NCBI GenBank assembly: GCA_017848965.1
Contig: JAFIHA010000043.1
Coordinates: forward strand, 124,001 to 188,000
Direction of reading: 5' to 3'
Origin: Dechloromonas aromatica (nom. nud.)
GTDB lineage: Bacteria; Pseudomonadota; Gammaproteobacteria; Burkholderiales; Rhodocyclaceae
Length of the DNA: 64,000 bases
Shown here: piece after piece, positions 46,983-55,137 of the stretch
Numbering within the stretch: the stretch's first letter is position 1
How the letters are laid out: each line of letters starts with the position of its first letter
The notes under the pieces: generated by a model
Databases searched by the model: none
What the model was told of the DNA's origin: nothing
What the model saw: the letters and a program-made list of their open reading frames with translations, nothing else
Program-made: the position numbers and the translations under genes

Positions 46983-47561
46983 ATGCCAACCCTCGTTCTC
47001 GCTTCAACCTCCCCTTACCGCCGCGAACTGCTCGCTCGTCTCGGCCTGCCCTTCGCCGTCGCCAACCCGCAAACCGACGAAAGCCCGCTCCCCGGCGAAT
47101 CCCCGGAAGCCCTTGCCCTGCGTCTTTCGGAAGCGAAAGCCCGTGCCGTCGCCGACACCTATCCGGACGCCCTGATCATCGGTAGCGACCAGGTCGCCAC
47201 CGTCGACGGGAAAATCTACGGCAAACCAGGTGACCATCAGCGCGCCGTCGCACAACTGCGCGAACTTTCCGGCAAGACGGTCAATTTCTTCACCGGCCTG
47301 TGTCTCTACAACAGCCGCAGCGGCCGCAGCCAGGTGCAAGGCGTGCCGACACTGGTCAGTTTTCGCCAGCTTGGCGACTTGGAAATCGAGAATTACCTGC
47401 GCCGCGAACCGGCTTACAACTGTGCCGGCTCGGCCAAGTCCGAGGGCCTGGGGATCGCCCTGCTCTCCAGCCTGCAGGGAGACGACCCGAACGCGCTGGT
47501 CGGACTGCCGTTGATCGCGCTGTGCGACATGCTGCGCGAAGAAGGCGTGGCGATCCTCTGA
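46983..47561 (+). CDS. maf: Maf/YceF-type nucleotide pyrophosphatase
   Basis: 192 residues. [22 protein letters not shown] is the family start (a second ATG is 3 bp upstream). [18 protein letters not shown] carries the catalytic Asp-Gln, and [12 protein letters not shown] the C-terminal motif. YceF members hydrolyse methylated or modified NTPs. Divergent from yceD. The next gene overlaps the stop (TGATG). Confidence 0.95.
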   Translation: MPTLVLASTSPYRRELLARLGLPFAVANPQTDESPLPGESPEALALRLSEAKARAVADTYPDALIIGSDQVATVDGKIYGKPGDHQRAVAQLRELSGKTVNFFTGLCLYNSRSGRSQVQGVPTLVSFRQLGDLEIENYLRREPAYNCAGSAKSEGLGIALLSSLQGDDPNALVGLPLIALCDMLREEGVAIL

Positions 47562-48268
47562 TGGCCGGCACCCTCTACCTGATCCCGGTGCCGCTGGGCC
47601 CCGCCTCGCCGCAGGAGGTCCTGCATCCTGGCGTACTGACGACCCTGCGCCCCTTGCGCCACTTCGTCGTCGAACAGGCGAAGAGCGCCCGCGCCTTCCT
47701 GAAGGCTGCCGGCACCGACCTGCCACTGCAGGAATTGCAACTCGCCGAACTCAACGAGCACACCCGCCCCGCCGAGCTTGACCAGTTACTGGCGCCCCTG
47801 CGCGCCGGTCACGACATCGGCCTGCTATCGGAAGCCGGCTGCCCGGCGGTGGCCGATCCCGGTGCTGACCTGGTGGCGCTGGCGCAGCGCGAAAACATCC
47901 GGGTTGTCCCGTTGATCGGTCCGTCGTCGTTGTTGCTGGCGCTGATGGCTTCCGGCCTCAATGGCCAGCGCTTCGCCTTCCAGGGCTACCTGCCGGCCAA
48001 GGACGGCGAACGCTTGAAGGCGCTACGCGAACTCGAGGCGGAATCGCGCAAGCGTCAGCAGACGCAGTTGTTCATCGAAACGCCTTATCGCAACCGGGCG
48101 ATGTTCGACGCCATCCTGTTGGCTTGTCAGGGCAACACTCGCCTATGCGTTGCCACCGACCTCAGCCTGCCCGGCGAATCGGTCCGTACACGAACGATCG
48201 CCGAGTGGAAAAAGCAAACGCCGCCCGATATCGAGCGGCGTCCGACGGTCTTTCTGCTGCTAGGCTGA
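47561..48268 (+). CDS. RsmI-like SAM methyltransferase (tetrapyrrole methylase fold)
   Basis: 235 residues. LYLIPVPLGP start, GLLSEAGCPAVADPGADLVALA and VVPLIGPSSLLLALMASGL are the tetrapyrrole-methylase fold motifs used by RsmI (16S rRNA 2'-O-methylation of C1402). It is shorter than RsmI and lacks its C-terminal part, so it may be an RsmI paralogue. Coupled to maf. Confidence 0.85.
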   Translation: MAGTLYLIPVPLGPASPQEVLHPGVLTTLRPLRHFVVEQAKSARAFLKAAGTDLPLQELQLAELNEHTRPAELDQLLAPLRAGHDIGLLSEAGCPAVADPGADLVALAQRENIRVVPLIGPSSLLLALMASGLNGQRFAFQGYLPAKDGERLKALRELEAESRKRQQTQLFIETPYRNRAMFDAILLACQGNTRLCVATDLSLPGESVRTRTIAEWKKQTPPDIERRPTVFLLLG

Positions 48269-49228
48269 TCAGTACAGCGACGGGGCTGGCAGACTGCTCG
48301 AAAAACCGCGCCAGAAGCTGTTGACAGCACCAGCCCCGAGTTTCTTGGCGAAGCGCTCGGCGATGTTTTCCTTGACCGTGTAGTCGAGCACTTCCTCAAC
48401 TTTGACGACGTCGCGGGCTACGCTGTCGACCGTACCGAAGTCGTCAGCCAGTCCCAGGCGAATGCTCTGTTCGCCGGTCCACATCAGGCCGGAGAACATT
48501 TCCGGGGTCTCTTTCAGGCGCTTGCCGCGTCCTTCACGAACGACACTGATGAACTGTTCGTGAATGTTGGCCAGCAGGCTCCTGGCGTGCGCCTTGTGTT
48601 CATCAGCCTGCGGCGAGAAGGGATCGAGGAAACCCTTGTTCTCGCCGGCGGTCAGCAGGCGGCGCTCGACACCGAGCTTTTCCATCGTTCCGGTGAAGCC
48701 GAAGCCGTCCATCAGCACCCCGATAGAACCAACGACGCTGGCCTTGTTGACGTAAATGCGATCGGCGGCGGCGGCCACGTAATAGCCGCCGGAGGCGCAG
48801 ACATCCTCGACCACCGCGTAGAGCGGCTTGTCCGGATACTTGGCGCGCTGCCGACGAATCTCGTCATTGACCATACCGGCCTGCACCGGGCTCCCACCGG
48901 GGCTGTTGATGCGCAACACGACCGCCTGTGAGTTCGGTGCATCGAACGCCGCCTTCAGCGCCGAAATCAGGGTCTCCGCATTGGCTTCCGAGTTGGCGGC
49001 AATGACGCCCTGCAGATCGACCATCGCCACATGCTTGTCGGCCACCTTGGCGCTGTCCCATTCAACCAGCGCAATCAGGATGAAAGTCAGGTAACCGAAA
49101 CCGAGCAATTTGAAGAAGATGCCCCAGCGTCGTCTTGCCTTCTGCTCGTCGAGCGTGGCAAAAGCGAGTTTTTCCAGGGTCTTGCGCTCCCAGCCGGGAT
49201 CGCTGTCCGGGCGTTGGAGATTATCCAT
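48269..49228 (-). CDS. sppA: Signal peptide peptidase SppA (S49)
   Basis: 319 residues. One N-terminal membrane anchor (GIFFKLLGFGYLTFILIALVEW, about 36-57), LRINSPGGSPVQAG, nucleophile Ser in DVCASGGYYVAAAAD and the general-base Lys in TAGENKGFLDPF. The short, single-domain form. Digests cleaved signal peptides in the membrane. Start overlaps the Rieske gene by 8 bp. Confidence 0.95.
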   Translation of the reverse strand: MDNLQRPDSDPGWERKTLEKLAFATLDEQKARRRWGIFFKLLGFGYLTFILIALVEWDSAKVADKHVAMVDLQGVIAANSEANAETLISALKAAFDAPNSQAVVLRINSPGGSPVQAGMVNDEIRRQRAKYPDKPLYAVVEDVCASGGYYVAAAADRIYVNKASVVGSIGVLMDGFGFTGTMEKLGVERRLLTAGENKGFLDPFSPQADEHKAHARSLLANIHEQFISVVREGRGKRLKETPEMFSGLMWTGEQSIRLGLADDFGTVDSVARDVVKVEEVLDYTVKENIAERFAKKLGAGAVNSFWRGFSSSLPAPSLY

Positions 49229-49580
49229 CGAAGTTTTCCAGCACTAAATAAACGTCACCCTCGGACTCGAACACCGGCAGGGCTTGCAGCCCCCTGCCCT
49301 CGCAGCGGCCGCCGAGGCAGCGACCGCTATCCGGTGCATACAGCGCGCCATGAATGGCGCAGATCAAGTATAACTTGGAATGATCGAAGAACTCGCCCGG
49401 CTGCAAGTCGAGTTCGGCCGGCACGTGAGCGCATTCGTTAAGGTAGGCATAGACCCTGCCATGGTAGCGGATCACGAAAGCCGGCCGCTGCCGACCGTAG
49501 CGCTCGACGCTGAAGCGCACGCCCGTGCCGCCATCCATCAGCGCGCTGCCGGCGCAGATCAGCCGTTGGCCAGCAGCCAT
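49221..49580 (-). CDS. Rieske [2Fe-2S] ferredoxin-like protein
   Basis: 119 residues. Rieske box 1 C-x-H in YLNECAHVPAELD and box 2 C-x2-H in LICAIHGALYAPDSGRCLGG, about 18 residues apart as usual; the cluster ligands are all present. A soluble single-domain Rieske protein, electron carrier of unknown partner. It overlaps sppA by 8 bp and the HAD phosphatase by 22 bp. Confidence 0.94.
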   Translation of the reverse strand: MAAGQRLICAGSALMDGGTGVRFSVERYGRQRPAFVIRYHGRVYAYLNECAHVPAELDLQPGEFFDHSKLYLICAIHGALYAPDSGRCLGGRCEGRGLQALPVFESEGDVYLVLENFDG

Positions 49581-50209
49581 GCGTCGAGTTCGGACACGCT
49601 ATGCAGGCAGGCTCGCGGTGCGTATTCCAGCAGCTGATCGTGGGGATGCGCGCCATAAGTCACAGCCAGCGCATCGACGCCAGCGTTGCGTGCCATCAGC
49701 AAATCGTGCGAGGTGTCGCCGATCATCACGGTTGCCGCTGGCGCCATGCCAAACTCCAGCATCAGCTCCTCGAGCATCTGCGGATGCGGCTTGGAGTGGC
49801 ATTCATCAGCACAACGCGACGCCGAGAAATGGGGCCGCAGACCGGAGTGGTCGAGCGCGCGCTCAAGGCCGACCCGGCTCTTGCCGGTGGCAACCGCCAG
49901 AACATGTCCGGCGCCCTGCAGGCGAGCCAGCAGTTCCGGTACGCCAGCGAAGAGGCTCAACTCATGATCACCGGAGAGGTAATGATGACGGTAGCGATCA
50001 ACCATCGCCTGGTAGTTCTCCGGCGCCAGATCCGGCACCGCGTGCCGCATCGCGTCGGCCAATCCGAGGCCGATCACATGCCGAGCCCGCGCATCATCCG
50101 GCACCGGCAGGCCGAGATCGCGGCAGGCGGCCTGAATGGAACGGACGATGGCCCCCGCCGAATCAAGCAAGGTGCCGTCCCAGTCGAAAACCACGAGTTC
50201 GTATTTCAT
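49559..50209 (-). CDS. HAD-superfamily phosphatase, Gph-like
   Basis: 216 residues. Motif I VFDWDGTLLDSAG (nucleophile and general-acid Asp), motif II AVATGKS, motif IV VMIGDTSHDLLMARNAG. The helical cap is of the phosphoglycolate phosphatase type. Substrate unproven. Between rluC (4-bp overlap) and the Rieske gene. Confidence 0.9.
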   Translation of the reverse strand: MKYELVVFDWDGTLLDSAGAIVRSIQAACRDLGLPVPDDARARHVIGLGLADAMRHAVPDLAPENYQAMVDRYRHHYLSGDHELSLFAGVPELLARLQGAGHVLAVATGKSRVGLERALDHSGLRPHFSASRCADECHSKPHPQMLEELMLEFGMAPAATVMIGDTSHDLLMARNAGVDALAVTYGAHPHDQLLEYAPRACLHSVSELDAWLLANG

Positions 50210-51210
50210 CGATGCTCCAGAATCTGTTGCAGATTGTCGGCGGCGAACTCCCTTTGTGTCGCCGCATCAAGCGCCGCAACGTAGCTGCGGATGCCGTCCG
50301 GCAGCGGCGCCACGCAGGTCAGCGGCGCGCCGCTCAGCGGATGCCGGAAGGCCATGCGCCAGGCGTGCAGGGCCATGCGTTTCAAGCCGGCCGGGCGCAG
50401 ACGCTTGTTGAGATTGAAGTCGCCGTACTTCTCGTCGCCGAGGATGGGAAAACCGAGATGCGCGAGATGGACACGAATTTGATGCGTGCGCCCGGTCTTT
50501 AGCTGCGCCTCGAGCAGGCTCGCCTCAGGCCAGCGCGCCAGCAGGCGGAACACGGTATGCGAAGCCTTGCCCTCGGCATCCACCGAGACACGGCGCTCGC
50601 CGCTTTCGGTCAGGTATTTGAGCAAGGGTGCCTTGACGTGCTGGGTGGCGTTCATCCAGCGGCCGCGGACCAGCACCAGGTAACGCTTGTCGGCGCCGGC
50701 GCCGTGCTCGCGGAACATGTCGTGCAACACGGTCAGCGCCAGGCGCTTCTTGCCGACCAGCAGGATGCCGGAAGTCTCCCGGTCGAGACGGTGTGCCAGT
50801 TCGAGGAACTTGGCCTGCGGCCGCTGCCGGCGCAAGGCCTCGATGACGCCGAAGCTGACGCCGCTGCCGCCATGGACGGCGATCCCCTCGGGCTTGTCGA
50901 TGACCAGCAGCGCCTCGTCCTCGTAGATGACCGGCAGGTCGACACGCGTCTTGGCAAGCTCGGCGATCTCATCGACCGGCCGCTCGGCAAGGCGCAAGGG
51001 GGGTAAACGCAGGCTGTCACCAGGCTGCAGGCGATAGGTCGCATCTACCCTCCCCTTGTTCACGCGGACCTCGCCGCTGCGCAGGATGCGATACAAATGA
51101 CTCTTCGGCACCCCCTTGCAGTGCCGGACCAGATAGTTGTCCAAGCGCTGGCCGGCAGCCTCTTCGCCGATCACGAGATGGGTGACCGAATTGTTACCTG
51201 CGCCATTCAT
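50206..51210 (-). CDS. rluC: 23S rRNA pseudouridine synthase RluC-type
   Basis: 334 residues. N-terminal S4 domain (RLDNYLVRHCKGVPKSHLYRILRSGEVRVN, about 19-50) and the RluA-family catalytic domain with catalytic Asp in LAHRLDRETSGILLV (about 144) and the motif RTHQIRVHLAHLG. Makes pseudouridines 955/2504/2580 in 23S rRNA in E. coli. Divergent from rne, the same arrangement as in E. coli. Confidence 0.95.
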   Translation of the reverse strand: MNGAGNNSVTHLVIGEEAAGQRLDNYLVRHCKGVPKSHLYRILRSGEVRVNKGRVDATYRLQPGDSLRLPPLRLAERPVDEIAELAKTRVDLPVIYEDEALLVIDKPEGIAVHGGSGVSFGVIEALRRQRPQAKFLELAHRLDRETSGILLVGKKRLALTVLHDMFREHGAGADKRYLVLVRGRWMNATQHVKAPLLKYLTESGERRVSVDAEGKASHTVFRLLARWPEASLLEAQLKTGRTHQIRVHLAHLGFPILGDEKYGDFNLNKRLRPAGLKRMALHAWRMAFRHPLSGAPLTCVAPLPDGIRSYVAALDAATQREFAADNLQQILEHR

Positions 51211-51607
51211 TTTCTAATATACTGCCTGCGTTTTACGTCTCTGTTTGCAAGGGATGTCGAACCGTCAGACCGCCCGCCACGCGCCATTTTGCGCGACTGC
51301 CGAGCGGCAGGCCACGAAGTCCCTCCCGTGCCAATTGCCCGGGACAAACTCGCGTAAAACGCCTGGTTAAGTTCACTCACCAAAAGTAGTGATGTTAATG
51401 GATTAGCTCGCCTTAAGCACGCACGGATCGCCCGTGGCAGGAATTCCAGATCGCGCATTTGATAAAAAGACTCGCGATATCCAACGATCAGCACATTCAT
51501 CATCGCCATTGCCTCCCCTACATGACGCAACCCGATAACTGAACCTGTCGCTGCCTGCATGGGCGTTTCGCTGCGGTGTGCCGAAGGCGCGCTGGAGCCC
51601 GAAAACA
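51191..51607 (+). promoter_or_regulatory. rne promoter and long 5' untranslated region
   Basis: About 400 bp without a gene I can support, between the divergent rluC and rne starts. A -35 TTGTTA and -10 TAATAT (18-bp spacer) sit at 51191-51220. The remainder would be a leader of nearly 380 nt; E. coli rne has a leader of similar length that senses RNase E activity. No Rfam match can be claimed by eye. Confidence 0.55.
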
Positions 51608-54292
51608 ATGAAACGCATGCTCTTCAATGCGACACAGGCGGAAGAACTCCGTGTCGCCATTGTCGATGGTCAGAAACTGATCGATCTCGACATTGAATCC
51701 GCCGCCAAGGAACAACGCAAAAGCAACATTTACAAGGGCGTCATCACCCGCATCGAACCATCGCTCGAAGCCTGCTTCGTCGATTACGGTGCCGACCGCC
51801 ACGGCTTCCTGCCGTTCAAGGAAGTTTCCCGCGCCTATTTCCAGCCGGGTGTCGAGGCCAACAAGGCCAAGATCAACGAGGCCCTCAAGGAAGGCCAGGA
51901 ACTGATCGTCCAGGTCGACAAGGACGAACGCGGCAACAAGGGCGCCGCGCTGACCACCTACGTCTCGCTGGCCGGCCGCTACCTCGTGCTGATGCCGAAC
52001 AACCCGCGCGGCGGCGGCGTTTCCCGCCGCGTCGACGGCGACGAACGCGCCGAACTGCGCGAGATCATGGACCAGCTCGAAGTGCCGCAAGGCATGAGCC
52101 TGATCGCCCGCACCGCCGCCATCGGCCGTCAGGCCGAAGAGCTGCAGTGGGACCTGAACTACCTGCTGCAACTGTGGAGCGCCATCGAAGGCGCTGCCCA
52201 GCAGCAATCCGGCGCCTTCCTGATCTATCTCGAAGGCTCGCTGGTCATCCGCGCCATCCGCGATTATTTCCAGCCGGATATCGGCGAAATCCTCATCGAT
52301 ACCGACGAAGTCCACGAACAGGCACGCGCCTTCATGGGCACCGTGATGCCCGGCAACGTCAATCGCGTCAAGGGCTACAGCGACGACGTGCCGCTGTTCT
52401 CGCGCTTCCAGATCGAGCACCAGATCGAGACCGCCTTCGCCCGCCAGGTCAACCTGCCGTCCGGCGGCGCCATCGTCATCGACCACACCGAAGCCCTGGT
52501 CGCCGTCGACGTCAACTCCGGTCGCGCCACCAAGGGCGCCGACATCGAGGAAACCGCGCTCAAGACCAACCTCGAAGCCGCCGACGAGCTGGCCCGCCAG
52601 TTGCGTCTGCGCGACCTCGGCGGCCTGATCGTCATCGACTTCATCGACATGGAGAACAGCAAGGCCCAGCGCGAGGTCGAAAACCGCCTGCGCGACGCCC
52701 TGCGTTTCGACCGCGCCCGCGTCCAGATGGGCAAGATCAGCCGTTTCGGCCTGATGGAACTATCGCGCCAGCGCCTGCGTCCGGCGCTCGCCGAAACCAG
52801 CTACATCCCTTGCCCGCGCTGCACCGGCACCGGCCACATCCGGTCGACCGAATCGGCCGCGCTGCACATCCTGCGCATCCTTGAAGAGGAAGCGATGAAG
52901 GAAAACACCGGTGCCGTGCATGTCCAGGTCCCGGTCGATGTCGCCACTTTCCTGCTCAACGAGAAGCGCACCGACATCCAGGCGATCGAGCTGCGCCACA
53001 AGGTCACCATCCTGCTGATCCCTAACATCCATCTGGAAACGCCGGCCCATACCATTACCCGTCTGCGCCACGACGACCTGAACAACGACGACCTGCGTGA
53101 GCCGTCCTACAAGATGGTCGACCTGCCGCCTGACGAAGCGGAAAAGACCGGCGCCCAGGCCGACACCGCCAAGCCGCGCCAGGAAGCAGCAATCAAGGGA
53201 ATTTCGCCGGAACAGCCGGCCCCCGTGATTGCCGAGAAGGCCGAAACGCCGGCAGCAGTTACCGTCACGGCCACTCCCGCAACAGGCGGCCTGTTCGGCT
53301 GGATCAAATCGCTTTTCGTCGGTACGCCAACACCGGCGGCCCCCGTCGCCCCGAGCGAGCCCCAGCGCAAACCCCGCGAAGGTCGTGGCAACGCCGATAG
53401 CCGGCGCGAGCGCAACGATGGCCGGCGGGGCAACAACCGCAACAATCGTCGCGATGAAGGCGATCGCGCCAACCGCCCGGAACGCGCCGAACGCCCCGCC
53501 CGCGAAGAAAACGCAAACACTGCCGCCGCCGGCGAACCACGCCAGGAACGTCGCCCGCGCAAGGAAAAGCGCGAGCGTCCGCAAAACGAAGCAAAGCCCG
53601 TCATTGAACAACCGGCACCCGCTGAAGTCGTAGAGAACAGCGCCAACCCGGCACTCTCCACCGTTTCGCCCGGGGACGACCAGCAAGCCGGCAACCGTCG
53701 GCGCGGCCGGCGCGGTGGCCGCGGCCGTGGTGAGCGGCGCATCGACCAGGAAAATCAGGAAAGCGGCCTGAACCCGGCAGGCGAAGTTGCGGCTTCCGCT
53801 GTGACCGCAATCTCCGAAGACAACGCAACGCCGGTCGAAGTGATCATTCCGGCAGCCGTCGTCGCAACGGAAGCGGCTGAAGCCATCGTCGAAGCCGTCG
53901 TGGCGCCACAGACGCCTGCCGAAGCAACAGTCCCGGCGACGCCGGAGCCTGTCGTTGAAACAACTACCGAGGCCGTCGTTGTAGAACCGGTGGCCGTGGT
54001 GGTCGAAACCGAACCCGTCGTTGCTGCCGTCGAAACCCTCACCGTCCCGCAAACCGTCGTCGAAGTCGAGGCCGAACCCGTTGCAGCACCTGCACCGGTA
54101 GCAGCAGCGGCCCCCGTCGATCTCGATGCCGCGCTTTCGGAAAGCGGCCTGGTGATGGTCCAGACCACCTCGGCCATCACCGTTGCACCGGTCGAGGCAC
54201 CAGTCAAGCTGGGGCGTCCGCGCAAGCCGAAGGCGGTCGAAAGCAGTCAAACCGAGCCCCTGATCATAGTCGAAACCCAGAAGCAGGACTAA
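51608..54292 (+). CDS. rne: Ribonuclease E
   Basis: 894 residues. Start [31 protein letters not shown]1 domain (about 35-120), DNase-I-like catalytic domain with [17 protein letters not shown], zinc-link CPRCTGTG (about 402), then a long disordered C-terminal half: Arg-rich RNA-binding stretch ([14 protein letters not shown]) and Ala/Val/Pro repeats. It leads rRNA/mRNA decay and scaffolds the degradosome. A terminator follows. Confidence 0.97.
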   Translation: MKRMLFNATQAEELRVAIVDGQKLIDLDIESAAKEQRKSNIYKGVITRIEPSLEACFVDYGADRHGFLPFKEVSRAYFQPGVEANKAKINEALKEGQELIVQVDKDERGNKGAALTTYVSLAGRYLVLMPNNPRGGGVSRRVDGDERAELREIMDQLEVPQGMSLIARTAAIGRQAEELQWDLNYLLQLWSAIEGAAQQQSGAFLIYLEGSLVIRAIRDYFQPDIGEILIDTDEVHEQARAFMGTVMPGNVNRVKGYSDDVPLFSRFQIEHQIETAFARQVNLPSGGAIVIDHTEALVAVDVNSGRATKGADIEETALKTNLEAADELARQLRLRDLGGLIVIDFIDMENSKAQREVENRLRDALRFDRARVQMGKISRFGLMELSRQRLRPALAETSYIPCPRCTGTGHIRSTESAALHILRILEEEAMKENTGAVHVQVPVDVATFLLNEKRTDIQAIELRHKVTILLIPNIHLETPAHTITRLRHDDLNNDDLREPSYKMVDLPPDEAEKTGAQADTAKPRQEAAIKGISPEQPAPVIAEKAETPAAVTVTATPATGGLFGWIKSLFVGTPTPAAPVAPSEPQRKPREGRGNADSRRERNDGRRGNNRNNRRDEGDRANRPERAERPAREENANTAAAGEPRQERRPRKEKRERPQNEAKPVIEQPAPAEVVENSANPALSTVSPGDDQQAGNRRRGRRGGRGRGERRIDQENQESGLNPAGEVAASAVTAISEDNATPVEVIIPAAVVATEAAEAIVEAVVAPQTPAEATVPATPEPVVETTTEAVVVEPVAVVVETEPVVAAVETLTVPQTVVEVEAEPVAAPAPVAAAAPVDLDAALSESGLVMVQTTSAITVAPVEAPVKLGRPRKPKAVESSQTEPLIIVETQKQD

Positions 54293-54310
54293 GAACAGGC
54301 TGGCTTGGAT

Positions 54311-54338
54311 GAAAAGGGCGTCCTCGGACGCCCTTTTC
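54311..54338. terminator. Bidirectional terminator between rne and LMW-PTP
   Basis: A 13-bp stem GAAAAGGGCGTCC/GGACGCCCTTTTC with a 2-4-nt loop; T-rich on both strands, between two convergent genes. Confidence 0.85.
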
Positions 54339-54351
54339 CGTTTGCGTCGTT

Positions 54352-54840
54352 TCAGCGCAAGCGGCTTAGCAACTCGTCGACGATACCCTGTGCGCCATCT
54401 TCAACCATGTCGAGCACCAGATCGAAACCGTAGCCGAGACCGTAGTACGGGTCCGGCACCTCGTCATCTTCGAAATTCTTCGCGTAATCCATGAACAAGC
54501 GGATTTTGCCCTGCTGTTCCAGGCTGGCCATCCGTTGCAGGTTGTCCAGGTTGGTTCGATCCATGGCCAGGATCAGGTCGAAATAATCGAGATCCTGGCG
54601 CGCCACCTTGCGCGCCCGCAATTGCGACAGGTCGTAACCGCGCGCCCTTGCCGCCCGCTGCGTCCTGGCGTCAGGAGCTTCACCGACGTGGTAGCCGTGG
54701 GTGCCTGCCGAATCGACCTCGACCTTGTCGCCCAGACGATGATTCCGGATGTAATGCCGCAACACCGCCTCGGCGGTCGGCGAACGGCAGATGTTGCCCA
54801 TGCAAACTAAAAGGACTCTGAAATAGTTGTTTTTTATCAT
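54352..54840 (-). CDS. Low-molecular-weight protein tyrosine phosphatase
   Basis: 162 residues. Active-site loop C-x5-R in LLVCMGNICRSPTAEAV (about residues 13-19), and the catalytic Asp in VPDPYYGLGYGF. Releases phosphate from tyrosine-phosphorylated proteins, often linked to polysaccharide or Fe-S regulation. Convergent with rne. A 14-bp near-palindrome is upstream (54883-54896). Confidence 0.95.
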   Translation of the reverse strand: MIKNNYFRVLLVCMGNICRSPTAEAVLRHYIRNHRLGDKVEVDSAGTHGYHVGEAPDARTQRAARARGYDLSQLRARKVARQDLDYFDLILAMDRTNLDNLQRMASLEQQGKIRLFMDYAKNFEDDEVPDPYYGLGYGFDLVLDMVEDGAQGIVDELLSRLR

Positions 54841-54882
54841 TAGGTTATGCGCAATTTGCGGGGTTCAAATGCGTCTAAAAAC

Positions 54883-54896
54883 GTCCTAATTCGGAC
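54883..54896. promoter_or_regulatory. Near-palindrome upstream of the phosphatase gene
   Basis: GTCCTAATTCGGAC: 14 bp, one mismatched pair, 43 bp before the ATG at 54840. Could be an operator for that gene or lie at the edge of the adjoining phage-like element. Nothing else is recognisable in 54841-54996. Confidence 0.3.
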
Positions 54897-54996
54897 AATA
54901 AAAATCAGATACTTAGCGCGTCATTGTAGAATGCCATTGATGTCGAATTGGCGCACGTTGCACCGCAGCATCGGCGCATGAATTACAGGGGTCTGG

Positions 54997-55137
54997 TCAG
55001 TATGGCGGCCTCGCCTTAAATAGCGATGAAGCATAGACCAGCCACCACGACCAGCAACATTGCTGCCAAGCCTCAAGGCAACGAACTGCCGGCCCGTGCG
55101 TCCGGCGGTACTCATTGAGGTCGATGACCTTTCCCAT
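54997..55137 (-). CDS. 46-residue small protein coupled to the giant phage gene
   Basis: Its ATG overlaps the stop of the giant gene by one base (TGATG). It reads MGKVIDLNEYRRTHGPAVRC and continues with a Cys/Trp-rich stretch (CCWSWWLVY) to a TGA. The MGKVIDLNEYRR opening is like many small phage ORFs. It is too short for most gene finders. Function unknown; expression through translational coupling is inference. Confidence 0.55.
   Translation of the reverse strand: MGKVIDLNEYRRTHGPAVRCLEAWQQCCWSWWLVYASSLFKARPPY

Noticed and set aside
51207..51608. 133-codon minus-strand frame in the rluC-rne gap
   Set aside because: Spans exactly the rne leader, has no ribosome site or family match, and overlaps both promoters.
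52760..54250. 496-codon minus-strand frame over the rne C-terminal half
   Set aside because: Gly/Phe/Arg-rich shadow of the Ala/Glu/Val-rich RNase E tail.
54921..55115. 64-codon minus-strand frame after the giant gene
   Set aside because: Overlaps the better supported 46-codon gene in another frame, which is coupled to the upstream stop.
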